Below are positions 1 through 7,987 of a DNA stretch of 64,000 bases, in pieces. This stretch comes from Nocardia brasiliensis IFM 10847. GTDB taxonomy: Bacteria; Actinomycetota; Actinomycetes; Mycobacteriales; Mycobacteriaceae. A model generated the notes under the pieces. It saw nothing but the letters and a program-made list of their open reading frames with translations. It did no database searches and had not been told where the DNA came from. How positions within the stretch are numbered: the stretch's first letter is position 1; every line of letters begins with the position of its first letter. The translations under genes and the position numbers were made by a program. The stretch covers positions 1-64,000 of the forward strand of contig NZ_BAUA01000155.1 of the NCBI RefSeq assembly GCF_000710915.1. The letters run 5' to 3'.

Positions 1-124
1 CCCGCACCACGCCGGAGGCGATCGCCTCCTCCACCCCGCCCGAGTGCACGTGTCCGCCGATCGGCAACCGCGAATCCGCCAACGCGAACAGCGTCGCCAG
101 GCTCGCCGAACCGATTTCACCCAC
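1..124 (-). CDS. ureF: Urease accessory protein UreF, N-terminus (cut by window edge)
   Basis: Translating the minus strand from the GTG at 124 gives about 41 residues containing LFALADSRLPIGGHVHSGG, the conserved N-terminal signature of UreF. A TAA stop lies four codons upstream in the same frame, so GTG 124 is the only credible start. UreF works with UreG and UreD to load nickel into urease apoprotein in the cytoplasm. The gene continues past position 1. No ureC precedes it here: the next gene is a divergent SDR. UreF is therefore either the first gene of its transcript or separated from the structural urease genes. No clear Shine-Dalgarno sequence is visible. Confidence 0.85.
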   Translation of the reverse strand, partial: MGEIGSASLATLFALADSRLPIGGHVHSGGVEEAIASGVVR

Positions 125-279
125 CGAGGGATCTTATGCCCGGCGTGTCGTGCAAGCGTGTCCCGGTCACCCCGAACGCTGCCGAGTGCGGACGATCTCG
201 CAGTTCGCGCCAGTACCGGGACCGATCGTGATCGCGATACCGAGCGACGAATTGACGCTGTGCTAATAAAGTCGGAGAG

Positions 280-1149
280 GTGACTGAGACTCCGGCCCAG
301 AGCAACGGACGCCCGCTCGCCGAGCGAGTGGCGAGCCGGCTGTTGTATCCGACCTCACGGCCGCACGAGCAGACGTTGCGGGAGGCGGTCGCGGGCAAGG
401 TCGTGCTGGTGACCGGGGCGTCGCACGGCATCGGCAAGGCCAGCGCGCGCAAGCTCGGCGCCGCGGGCGCGATCGTGCTGCTCGTCGCGCGCTCTGCCGA
501 CGATCTGCGCCGGGTCGCCGCCGATATCGCGGCCGAGGGCGGCACCGCGCACGTCTACCCCACCGACCTCACCGATATGGACGCCGTCGAGCTGCTGGCG
601 CGCGGGCTGCTCGCCGAGCACGGTCACCTGGACGTGGTGATCAACAACGCGGGCAAGTCGATTCGCCGATCGATCGACGAATCCTACGACCGCTTCCACG
701 ATTTCACCCGCACCATCGACATCAACTATCTCGGCCCGGTACGGCTGCTGCTCGCGCTGCTGCCGGACATGCGCGAACGCAAGCAGGGGCATATCGTCAA
801 CATCTCCACCTGGGGCGTGCTCATGCCGCCCGCGCCGCAGTGGGCGGCGTATGGCGCGTCGAAATCCGCCTTCGACGTCTGGTTGCGCAGCGTCGCCGCC
901 GAGGTGTCCGGCGACGGCGTCACCACCACCTCGATCTACATGCCGCTCGTGCACACCAGGATGAGCGCCCCCACCGATTTCAGCCGCGTGCCGGGCCTCA
1001 CCGTCGACGAAGCCTCCGACCTGGTCTGCCACGCCGTCACGGCCAAGCCGCGCGAGATCGCGCCCTGGTGGTCCAGCCCCGTCCAGGCCTGGACCAACCT
1101 GACCCGCAACCAGGTGCAGCGCTTCTTCGAACGCGCCTTCCGCCGGTGA
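280..1149 (+). CDS. SDR-family NAD(P)-dependent oxidoreductase
   Basis: A 289-residue classical short-chain dehydrogenase/reductase. The cofactor-binding glycine motif is VTGASHGIGKASA (about residues 44-56), followed by the NNAG motif, a catalytic Ser in the VNISTWG stretch and the YGASK catalytic Tyr/Lys pair. About 40 residues precede the Rossmann fold, longer than usual. The substrate is unknown; such proteins in mycolata often act on lipids or ketones. The GTG at 280 has GGAGAG directly abutting it, so the spacing is poor; a short-leader transcript or a GTG at 328 are alternatives. It is divergent from ureF and convergent with the MFS exporter, with only 4 bases between their stops. Confidence 0.85.
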   Translation: MTETPAQSNGRPLAERVASRLLYPTSRPHEQTLREAVAGKVVLVTGASHGIGKASARKLGAAGAIVLLVARSADDLRRVAADIAAEGGTAHVYPTDLTDMDAVELLARGLLAEHGHLDVVINNAGKSIRRSIDESYDRFHDFTRTIDINYLGPVRLLLALLPDMRERKQGHIVNISTWGVLMPPAPQWAAYGASKSAFDVWLRSVAAEVSGDGVTTTSIYMPLVHTRMSAPTDFSRVPGLTVDEASDLVCHAVTAKPREIAPWWSSPVQAWTNLTRNQVQRFFERAFRR

Positions 1150-1153
1150 GCGC

Positions 1154-2653
1154 TCAGTGCGCCGCGCCCGCACCCGGCGGCAAACGCCGGGGCGAGGCGA
1201 AGTAGGCGATCATCGCCATGGCGACGAGGATGGTCGCGCCCACCGCGGTCGCGATATGCATACCGGAGACGAAGGATTGGCGCGCGGACTCGACGAGCGC
1301 CGCATCGCCGTTCGCCTTCTGGATGGTCTCACCGATGGTGGCCGCGTAGTCGCCGCCGGACCGGAAGATCAGCGCCGCAAGCGATCCCAGCAGCGCCAGG
1401 CCCAGCGAATTGCCGAGTTCGAAACTGGTCTCGGAGATGCCGACCGCCGAACCGGCCCGCTCGGGCGGTACCGAGGACACCGCGACATCGGACACCAGCG
1501 TGAAGGCGATGCCGTAACCGACGCCCGCGATGGTCGAGCCGACCAGGTACCACCAGAGCCCGCCGTGCACGCCGACGCCGAGCAGCATCAGATTGCCCAC
1601 CGCCGCGGCGGCCAGCGCGAAGGTGAAGCTGTTGCGGACGCCGAAGCGCTGGCCGACCCGCGCGCCGCTCATCGAGAACACGAACACCGCCACCGCCATC
1701 GGGATACCGAGCAGCGCCGCGGCGAGCGGATCGCGGCCGGTGACCGACTGCAGATAGATGCTGGTGAGGTAGCTCAGCGCGGCCAGCGACATCATGCCGA
1801 CGAGGCTGGAGCCGATCGCCACCGAGAATCCGGCACGGGTGAACAGCCGCAGATCCAGCAGCGGGTCGGTGAGTTTGCGCTGCCTGCGCACGAAAATGGT
1901 CAGCACCACGATGCCGATCAGCGCGATGACGATCGATTCCGCGTCGATCCCTTCCGCCGCCGCGTGTTTGATGCCGTACACCAGCGGCAGGATGCCGCCG
2001 ATGGACAGCGCGACGCTGGGCAGGTCCAGCGGTCCGCGCACGCCCGCGCGGTGTTCGGGCAGCACGAAGGGGCCGAGCGCCAGCAGGATCAGCAGCACCG
2101 GGATGTTGATGAGAAATACCGAGCCCCACCAGAATTGGTGCAGCAGCACGCCGCCGATGATCGGCCCGACCGCCGAGCCGCCCGCGAAGAACGCGGTCCA
2201 CACGCCGATCGCCGCCGCGCGCTCCTTGGCATCGGGGAACAGGCTCGAGATCAGCGCCAGGCTGGACGGCAGCAGGGTCGCGCCGCCGATGCCCATCAGC
2301 GCCCGGGCCACGATCAGCACCGCCGAGCTGGGCGCCAGCGCCGCGAGCACCGACGCGATGCCGAAGATGGTGGCGCCGGCCAGCAGGATGTTGCGCCGCC
2401 CGATCCGGTCGCCGAGGTTGCCCATGGTGATCAGCAGGCCCGCGATGAGGAACCCGTAGATGTCGAGGATCCACAGCTGCTGCGCGGCGGACGGGTCGAG
2501 ATCCTCGGTGAGCGTCGGCATGGCCAGGAACAGCACCGAGATGTCCATCGACACCAGCAGCACCGGGAGCAGCAATACCGTCAAGCCCAGCCAGGCACGG
2601 CGCGAGCCGGCGGCCGGCGCCTGCGCGGCGCGCGCGGCCTCGACGTCTGTCAT
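1154..2653 (-). CDS. MFS transporter, DHA2 (14-TM) drug-efflux type
   Basis: About 499 residues with roughly fourteen hydrophobic segments. It carries the MFS loop motif GDRIGRR after TM2 and the antiporter-type stretch GPIIGGVL in TM5, as in DHA2 H+/drug antiporters of the EmrB/QacA type. It probably exports a hydrophobic or cationic compound across the cytoplasmic membrane. The ATG at 2653 is chosen because an AGAGGAAA ribosome-binding sequence lies just upstream and homologues begin near this point; an in-frame start at 2692 would add 13 residues across the promoter. The gene is divergent from a TetR regulator, with two palindromes between them, a standard repressor-pump arrangement. Confidence 0.88.
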   Translation of the reverse strand: MTDVEAARAAQAPAAGSRRAWLGLTVLLLPVLLVSMDISVLFLAMPTLTEDLDPSAAQQLWILDIYGFLIAGLLITMGNLGDRIGRRNILLAGATIFGIASVLAALAPSSAVLIVARALMGIGGATLLPSSLALISSLFPDAKERAAAIGVWTAFFAGGSAVGPIIGGVLLHQFWWGSVFLINIPVLLILLALGPFVLPEHRAGVRGPLDLPSVALSIGGILPLVYGIKHAAAEGIDAESIVIALIGIVVLTIFVRRQRKLTDPLLDLRLFTRAGFSVAIGSSLVGMMSLAALSYLTSIYLQSVTGRDPLAAALLGIPMAVAVFVFSMSGARVGQRFGVRNSFTFALAAAAVGNLMLLGVGVHGGLWWYLVGSTIAGVGYGIAFTLVSDVAVSSVPPERAGSAVGISETSFELGNSLGLALLGSLAALIFRSGGDYAATIGETIQKANGDAALVESARQSFVSGMHIATAVGATILVAMAMIAYFASPRRLPPGAGAAH

Positions 2654-2675
2654 CCTGAAATTTCCTCTCCGTCTC

Positions 2676-2711
2676 GCGTACGCCGTACGCACAAGGTCGG
2701 GTACAGTGTAC
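2676..2711. promoter_or_regulatory. Two palindromes between MFS pump and TetR gene (likely operator)
   Basis: GCGTACG-C-CGTACGC (2676-2690) and GTACA-G-TGTAC (2701-2711) are both perfect inverted repeats around one central base and share a GTAC core. They fill the divergent promoter region between the pump and the TetR regulator, where an autoregulating TetR repressor would bind. That function is inferred from position and symmetry. Confidence 0.6.
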
Positions 2712-2745
2712 GCAACCTCTCCTGGAAGTGAAAGTGAGTCATGGG

Positions 2746-3426
2746 ATGACTGAGGTCAAGCTCAATCGGGCCGCCATCATCGACACCGCCATCACGCTCG
2801 CCGACGAGGAGGGACTCGACGCCCTGTCGATGCGCCGGATCGCCGACACCATGGGCGTCGGCGCCATGTCGCTGTATCGGCACGTCGCGAACAAGGACGA
2901 GTTGCTCGCGGCCATGACCGACGAGGTCGCCCGCCGCAATCCGTATCCGTCGCCGGCGGGACAACAGTGGTCCTGGCGGGACCGGGTGCGGATCGCCGCC
3001 GAGGTCGATTGGGCGCTCTACCTGCAACATCCGTGGGTTCTGCTCACCTTCGCCACGCCGCGCTACAGCTTCGGCCCGCAGAGTCTGGCGTGCCTGGCGT
3101 GGATGGTCGAGGGCCTGTCCGAACTCAATGTTTCCACCCGCGAGGCGACCACGATGGCGTTCACGATCTGGAACTACATCTCCGGGGCGACGCTGCCGCA
3201 CATCAGCGCCACCCTGATGGCGCGCAAAGGCATGAACCCCGAGGGCGACAACGGGCTGCGCACCATGCTGAAAGGCGAATCACAGTATCCGGTGCCGCCC
3301 GCACTCGCCGACCTGGAAGGTACGGGGGTCAGCGACCTCACCCAGGAGGAACTGCTGTACGTCGGGCTGTCGGCGCTCTGTGACGGTTTCGAGGTCAGGG
3401 CGAAGCAGCACGCCGGCTCGGCGTGA
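2746..3426 (+). CDS. TetR/AcrR-family transcriptional regulator
   Basis: A 226-residue TetR-type repressor. The N-terminal helix-turn-helix is clear (AIIDTAITLADEEG, then MRRIADTMGVGAMSLYRHV at about residues 27-45). The C-terminal ligand domain resembles the TetR class-1 tetracycline-repressor-like fold. It probably represses itself and the divergent DHA2 exporter through the palindromes at 2676-2711. In-frame GTG codons at 2728 and 2734 are alternative starts; GGAAG at 2724-2728 would suit the GTG at 2734, while homologues usually begin near MTEVKLNR. The ligand cannot be read from the sequence. Confidence 0.85.
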   Translation: MTEVKLNRAAIIDTAITLADEEGLDALSMRRIADTMGVGAMSLYRHVANKDELLAAMTDEVARRNPYPSPAGQQWSWRDRVRIAAEVDWALYLQHPWVLLTFATPRYSFGPQSLACLAWMVEGLSELNVSTREATTMAFTIWNYISGATLPHISATLMARKGMNPEGDNGLRTMLKGESQYPVPPALADLEGTGVSDLTQEELLYVGLSALCDGFEVRAKQHAGSA

Positions 3427-3516
3427 CCCGCGGGTCGGCGACGACCGGTCGAGTTGACCTGAACCCAGCTTGATGTTGCACGGTGGTCGGCGTCTGCACC
3501 ACGAACAGGAGCCACC

Positions 3517-4512
3517 GTGCACGCGATTCGCCTCCACGCCTTCGGCCCGGCCGAAAACCTGCGCTACGAAACCATTTCCGACCCACAACCCGCACCGGGG
3601 CAGGTGCGGATCGCCGTGGCCGCGGCGGGCGTCCACCTGATCGACACCGCGCTGCGCAAAGGAGCGGCCGGGCCGTACCCGGCGCCCGAACTGCCGACGG
3701 TGCCCGGGCGCGAGGTGGCCGGAACCGTCGATCTGGTCGGCGCCGATGTCGACCCGAGCTGGATCGGCAAGCATGTGGTGGCCCATCTCGGCATGGTGCC
3801 CGGTGGGTACGCCGAACTCGCCGTCACCGAAGTATCTCGGCTGCACCAGATTCCGGACAACCTCGACCCGGCCGAAGCGGTCGCGATGATCGGCACCGGC
3901 CGCACCGCGCTCGGCGTTCTGCTGTTCGCCGACCTCGGCCCGGACAGTGTCGCCATTGTCACGGCCGCCGCGGGCGGCCTCGGCACGCTGCTGGTGCAGG
4001 CCGCGAAGAACGCGGGCGCGACGGTGCTGGGCCTGGCCGGTGGCCCCGCCAAAGTCGAGCTGGTGCAACGCAATGGGGCCGACCTGGCGGTCGACTACCT
4101 GCGGCCCGATTGGCCGGACCAGGTGCGCACCTTCCTCGGCGACCGCACCGCGACGATCCTGTTCGACTCGGTCGGTGGCGAGATCACCCGCCGGGCACTT
4201 GATCTCGTCGGAAAGGGCGGGCGGCACCTGGTCTACGGCGCGTCCGGGTCCAGCCCGAAAGATGCTGCCACCCCGGCCTTTTCCGAAGACGAGCTAGACG
4301 CCCGGGGCATCACCTCGCAGCTGGTCGTCGGTCCCGCCATGCTGGGCCGGGTCGGCGGTGACCTGCGTCCACTCGAAGACGAGGCGATGGCCGCGGCCGC
4401 CGCGGGCCGCCTGCGCCCCGCCGTGCAGCGCTTTCCGCTCGCCGAGGCCGCCGCCGCGCACCGCGCGTTGGAGCAACGCGGCACCACCGGCAAGGTCGTT
4501 CTCGTCCCCTGA
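3517..4512 (+). CDS. Zinc-free quinone oxidoreductase / alcohol dehydrogenase-like (MDR)
   Basis: A 331-residue medium-chain dehydrogenase/reductase. The N-terminal GroES-like domain has PGREVAGTVDLVG, and the Rossmann motif AAAGGLGTLLVQAAK sits near residue 150. The structural-zinc cysteine lobe is absent, as in NADPH:quinone reductases. It probably reduces quinones or enones with NADPH in the cytosol. The GTG at 3517 is preceded by AGGAG with suitable spacing. It lies alone behind the TetR gene, with about 90 bases between, and is probably transcribed separately. Confidence 0.85.
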   Translation: MHAIRLHAFGPAENLRYETISDPQPAPGQVRIAVAAAGVHLIDTALRKGAAGPYPAPELPTVPGREVAGTVDLVGADVDPSWIGKHVVAHLGMVPGGYAELAVTEVSRLHQIPDNLDPAEAVAMIGTGRTALGVLLFADLGPDSVAIVTAAAGGLGTLLVQAAKNAGATVLGLAGGPAKVELVQRNGADLAVDYLRPDWPDQVRTFLGDRTATILFDSVGGEITRRALDLVGKGGRHLVYGASGSSPKDAATPAFSEDELDARGITSQLVVGPAMLGRVGGDLRPLEDEAMAAAAAGRLRPAVQRFPLAEAAAAHRALEQRGTTGKVVLVP

Positions 4513-4561
4513 CCCGAAAAGCGATTGAGCGCGACCCGTCGTCTCCCTACCCTCGACGAGC

Positions 4562-5134
4562 ATGGGAGGAAAAACGGGGTTACTCAATGTCGTCGACGTG
4601 GAGGCGACGTGCTGGGCGGGCACGCCGCCGCCCGGCGCGGTCAGCGAGATCATCGAAATCGGTGTGACCGTGGTCGATTTGGGCTCCGGTGCGCGGACCG
4701 CGAAACATCGGATCCTGGTGCGGCCCGCCCGCTCCACGGTCAGCGCATTCTGCACCGAGCTGACCGGGCTCACCCAGGACGAGGTGGACACGGGTGTCGA
4801 ATTCGCCGAAGCCTGCCGCCTGCTCGCCACCGACCACGCGGCGGGTATGCGCCCGTGGGCCAGTTGGGGTGACTACGACCGCAAACAGTTCCGCAACCAA
4901 TGCGCCGCCACCGGCACCGCCTATCCGTTCGGCAGCAGGCACACCAACGCCAAGCTGGTGTTCAGTGAGACCTACGGATCGGCGAAGCGGCAAGGGATGG
5001 CGAGCGCGTTGCAGATCGCGGGTCTGCCGCTGGAAGGGCGGCATCACAGCGGCGCGGACGACGCCTGGAACATCGCCGCGCTGGTCCTCGATATCGCCGG
5101 CCGCGGGGCCTGGCGAGTGACGAACACCGACTGA
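4562..5134 (+). CDS. DEDDh-family 3'-5' exonuclease (KapD/ERI-1-like)
   Basis: A 190-residue single-domain nuclease. DVEATCW near the N-terminus corresponds to the ExoI DxE motif, a central WASWGDYD supplies the ExoII Asp, and HHSGADDAWN near the C-terminus is the ExoIII HxxxxD motif. These acidic residues bind two metal ions in the DEDDh family. Proteins of this shape (KapD/ERI-1-like) trim RNA or DNA 3' ends; the substrate here is unknown. The ATG at 4562 has only a weak ribosome-binding site. It is a single gene between a dehydrogenase and a convergent methyltransferase. Confidence 0.8.
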   Translation: MGGKTGLLNVVDVEATCWAGTPPPGAVSEIIEIGVTVVDLGSGARTAKHRILVRPARSTVSAFCTELTGLTQDEVDTGVEFAEACRLLATDHAAGMRPWASWGDYDRKQFRNQCAATGTAYPFGSRHTNAKLVFSETYGSAKRQGMASALQIAGLPLEGRHHSGADDAWNIAALVLDIAGRGAWRVTNTD

Positions 5135-5182
5135 CGTCGCCGGCCGCCGCGGACGCGGACGATCCGCAGCGGCACCACGAAT

Positions 5183-5860
5183 TCAGTCGTCCGCGTCGCC
5201 GTTGACCACGGCGTAGGCGAAACCGTCCCAGCCCTTGCCGCCGACGGTCTGCACCACGGTGGCGTCGAGGGTCGGTTCGGCGGCGAGCAGGGCGAGGACC
5301 TCGCGGCTGGCCTGGATCATCGGGTCGGCGGAGTCCGCGTCGGCCACGCCGCCCGCGCGCACGACGTTGTCGACGATGATCACCGAGCCGGGCCGGGTGA
5401 ACCGCAGCGCCCACTGCACGTAATTCGAGTTGTTGACCTTGTCGGCGTCGATGAACACCAGATCGAACGGCTCGGGGTGCTCATCGGCCAGCACCGGCAG
5501 GTTGTCCAGGGCCGCGCCGACCCGGATCTCGACGCGGTCGCCGACACCGGCGCGGTCCAGGTTCTGCCGCGCCACCTCGGCATGCTTCGGCTGGTATTCG
5601 AAGGTGATCACCTGCCCTTTGGCGCCGACCGCGCGGGCCAGCCAGATCGTGCTGTACCCGCCCAGCGTGCCGATCTCCAGCACGCGCCGCGCCCGCGCGG
5701 TCTTCGCCAGCAGATAGAGGAACTTGCCCTGCGGCGGGGACACATCGATCGCAGGCAGTTCCGCCGCGGCATTGGCCGCCAAAGCCGCCGCCGTTTCCAC
5801 GTCCTGCACAAGGGTGTCCACCAAGTAGTGGTCCACATCGGCCCAATCAGGTGTCGTCAT
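5183..5860 (-). CDS. Class I SAM-dependent O-methyltransferase (caffeoyl-CoA OMT family)
   Basis: A 225-residue methyltransferase of the Methyltransf_3 family. The SAM-binding motif is VLEIGTLGGYSTIWLA. The metal-binding acidic residues appear as DLVFIDADK and IIVDNVVR, typical of cation-dependent catechol or caffeoyl-CoA methyltransferases. Bacterial members methylate small catechols; the substrate is not known. The ATG at 5860 is preferred over upstream in-frame starts because the residues before it are unlike the family. Confidence 0.88.
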   Translation of the reverse strand: MTTPDWADVDHYLVDTLVQDVETAAALAANAAAELPAIDVSPPQGKFLYLLAKTARARRVLEIGTLGGYSTIWLARAVGAKGQVITFEYQPKHAEVARQNLDRAGVGDRVEIRVGAALDNLPVLADEHPEPFDLVFIDADKVNNSNYVQWALRFTRPGSVIIVDNVVRAGGVADADSADPMIQASREVLALLAAEPTLDATVVQTVGGKGWDGFAYAVVNGDADD

Positions 5861-6017
5861 ACCGAAAAGTCTGCCACCGCCCCGCGATCGGCGTGTCCCG
5901 CCCGCGCGTGCCCTGCCGCACACCCACGCACCGAGACGACGGAAAAGGTCCGCTAGCGGGTCGTCGGCGACCGGCAGCGGTCGACCCGGTCAGCGCAGTA
6001 GGTACGCAGTGCGGTCG

Positions 6018-6229
6018 CTCCGGCGGATTCAGCCCCGGCCGCCGCCTGGGGGTCTATGGGCCGCCGACCAGCCGCGCGCGCAGCCTGCGCCGAAGCCGAA
6101 GGGGTGCGGCCAGCGCGGGTTGGTTGCGGGGTGCGGGCACTCCGGCGGATGCAGGCCCGACTGCCTGACGGTCTTTGACGTCGACCAGCGGCGCGGGCGG
6201 GTGCCGAAGGCGGAAGGGGTATGGCTAGC
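6018..6229. repeat. Imperfect tandem duplication of about 120 bp
   Basis: The 5861-6224 gap holds no gene but contains two related units. CTCCGGCGGATTCAGCCCCG (6018-6037) recurs as CTCCGGCGGATGCAGGCCCG (6140-6159). A GACCAGC...GAAGGGGTGCGGC block (about 6066-6110) recurs as GACCAGC...GAAGGGGTATGGC (about 6183-6225). The second unit runs into the stop codon of the TPR gene at 6225. The GAAGGGGTGCGGC core also occurs in the inverted repeat at 38657-38739. Confidence 0.6.
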
Positions 6230-7925
6230 CTGGGTCGTCTGCGACCGCGAGGGGCCAGCGGTCGATGCGGTCCAGCGCGGTCAAGGGTGGGGTGCGGTCG
6301 AGCAGTCCGCGCAGGCCGGGGCGTCGGGTGGCGGTGAGGCGTGAATCAGCTTGGTACGCATAGTGTCCGGCGTAGCGCAGACCGCGATGCAGGCGGCGGG
6401 CTTCGGCGAGCCAGCCGGTGATCTGGCGCGTCACTTCGGGAGCGGACAAGCCGGGACCGAGCAGCGTCTCGGCGTGACCGGGCTCCTCCAGCAGGGCCGA
6501 GCCGAGATGTTGCAGGCAGCGGGCGATACCGTGCTCGTCCACCATGACGCGATATTCGCCGAGGGCCTGCTGCCAGCGATGCAAGGCCTTGGCCGAGTCA
6601 CCGCGCACCCACCAGACGATGCCCATGGTTTCGTGCACGTGCGCGCGACCGTCCGGGTCACGACCGCTGCGGGTGAGCGATTCGGCCAGGTCGAGCCGGT
6701 CCTGGGCGGCGTCGAGCCGCCCCTGCCACAGGTGTGCGATGGCCAGGTTGATCAGCGCGCACACCTCGCCCGCCACGTCTTCGCGCGGCAACAACCACCA
6801 CGACGCCTCCAATTGCGCGACCACCCCGGGCAGTTCGTGTGGCAGGGCCCGGTCCAGCCGGCGCAGCGCATCCCGGTGTTCCCAGCGCGCGGCCAAACTG
6901 GTGGACAGATTGCGCGGCCGGTAGCGACCGGGCCGGTCCTGGAGCCCGCCCGCCCGCATCCGCACCAGATCCCGGTGCAGCACATGGTCGTTCAGTCCTG
7001 GTATCTCGCTCATCTTGGCCGCGAGTTCGCCATGGTTCTCCCCCAGGCCGATTCGCGCATACCAGGTATCCAGCGCGTCCCCGATCCGCACCAGCTCCGG
7101 CACCACGGCCGCGGGCAGTTCCGCGCCGAGTTCCGCGCACTGCGCGACGAGCGTGTGCAGATACTCCTCCTCGGCCTCGAACCAGCGCCGCGCCCCGGCC
7201 GCGAAACGCACCGTCTCCAAGGCGATCGCCCAGCGCCCCGCGCGATCGGCGTAGTGGTGTACCAGCGCCGTCAGCGCCGCGGGCCAGCGCGCGCCCCCGC
7301 GCACCTCCGCCCGCCCCGGCAGCACCGGCACCTTGCGCAGGCAATAGCGTTGCGCACCTGCGGTTGTCACGATGTTCTCCCGGCGCAGGGTGTCCAGCAG
7401 CACCGCGGCGGTCGGGCGCGAAGCCAGCCGCTCCAGCGGTAGCCGCGCGGGCGCGTCGAGCGCCGCACCCAGGACCGCGAGCAGCGCGGCGGCCTCGAAG
7501 TCGCGCACCGGCAGTTCGCGCAGCACCGCAGCGATGATCCGGCCGTTCAACGCCGTGGTCCGGCGCGGCGGACCCGGACACCGGTGCGCCGTCGCCGGCT
7601 GCGGCGCGGGCTCGACCAGATCGGCGAGCAACGCGAGTTCCGCGGTGACGCGCACTCTTTCGCGATACCACTGCAGAAAGCGGTAGCCGACGTACGCGGC
7701 CGCCGCGACGATGACGAGCACCGACAACCAGCGCAGGGTGCCCGCGAGCACCTTGACCGCCGTGCTGTCGCCCAGCGAGTTGATCACCAGACTGCGCGCC
7801 AGCTCGAACAGCAGCGCGTACGCCACCACCGAGGCGGTACCCAGAAATCCTTGCCAGACCGTCGATCTCGGCGTACCCGGCGTCTCGGGGTCGTCGCGGC
7901 GGGCGTGCGGGTCCGGATCGCTCAT
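6225..7925 (-). CDS. TPR-type membrane-anchored protein next to ABC permease
   Basis: A 566-residue protein of unrecognised family. Two hydrophobic segments lie near the N-terminus (about residues 25-45 and 60-80). A Pro-rich linker follows, then a long helical region with TPR-like features in the C-terminal half: regular AHLWQGRLDAAQDRLDLAES and LHRWQQALGEYR type helices with A/G/Y packing positions. It probably displays a cytoplasmic protein-binding scaffold at the membrane. It is the third gene after a solute-binding lipoprotein and a fused permease, so it may regulate or couple to that transporter. The start is uncertain: ATG 7925 or GTG 7976, which begins 8 bases past the permease stop. 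Confidence 0.65.
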   Translation of the reverse strand: MSDPDPHARRDDPETPGTPRSTVWQGFLGTASVVAYALLFELARSLVINSLGDSTAVKVLAGTLRWLSVLVIVAAAAYVGYRFLQWYRERVRVTAELALLADLVEPAPQPATAHRCPGPPRRTTALNGRIIAAVLRELPVRDFEAAALLAVLGAALDAPARLPLERLASRPTAAVLLDTLRRENIVTTAGAQRYCLRKVPVLPGRAEVRGGARWPAALTALVHHYADRAGRWAIALETVRFAAGARRWFEAEEEYLHTLVAQCAELGAELPAAVVPELVRIGDALDTWYARIGLGENHGELAAKMSEIPGLNDHVLHRDLVRMRAGGLQDRPGRYRPRNLSTSLAARWEHRDALRRLDRALPHELPGVVAQLEASWWLLPREDVAGEVCALINLAIAHLWQGRLDAAQDRLDLAESLTRSGRDPDGRAHVHETMGIVWWVRGDSAKALHRWQQALGEYRVMVDEHGIARCLQHLGSALLEEPGHAETLLGPGLSAPEVTRQITGWLAEARRLHRGLRYAGHYAYQADSRLTATRRPGLRGLLDRTPPLTALDRIDRWPLAVADDPG

Positions 7926-7987
7926 GCCCGCACCACGCCGACGCCGATCTCGGCCCGCCGCACGATGTCGCGGCACCTGTCGCTCAT
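7922..7987 (-). CDS. Possible 21-codon ORF coupled to both neighbours
   Basis: This tiny ORF starts with an ATG whose last two bases lie in the permease stop codon (ATGA at 7984-7987) and ends with a TGA that overlaps the next ATG (7922-7925). It encodes MSDRCRDIV...VVRA. The double ATGA overlap would let ribosomes pass from the permease to the TPR gene. It may be only a re-initiation spacer, or an artefact if the TPR gene really starts at GTG 7976. Confidence 0.3.
   Translation of the reverse strand: MSDRCRDIVRRAEIGVGVVRA

Noticed and set aside
1157..2731. Long plus-strand open frame opposite the MFS exporter
   Set aside because: Its product is Arg/Gln/His-rich with no domain, while the opposite strand encodes a clear 14-TM transporter; a GC-rich antisense shadow.
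3454..3484. MerR-type operator with TTGACC and a TGAAC/GCTTGA pseudo-palindrome before the quinone reductase
   Set aside because: Only about 6 of 10 half-site bases match and no -10 box follows at the required distance.
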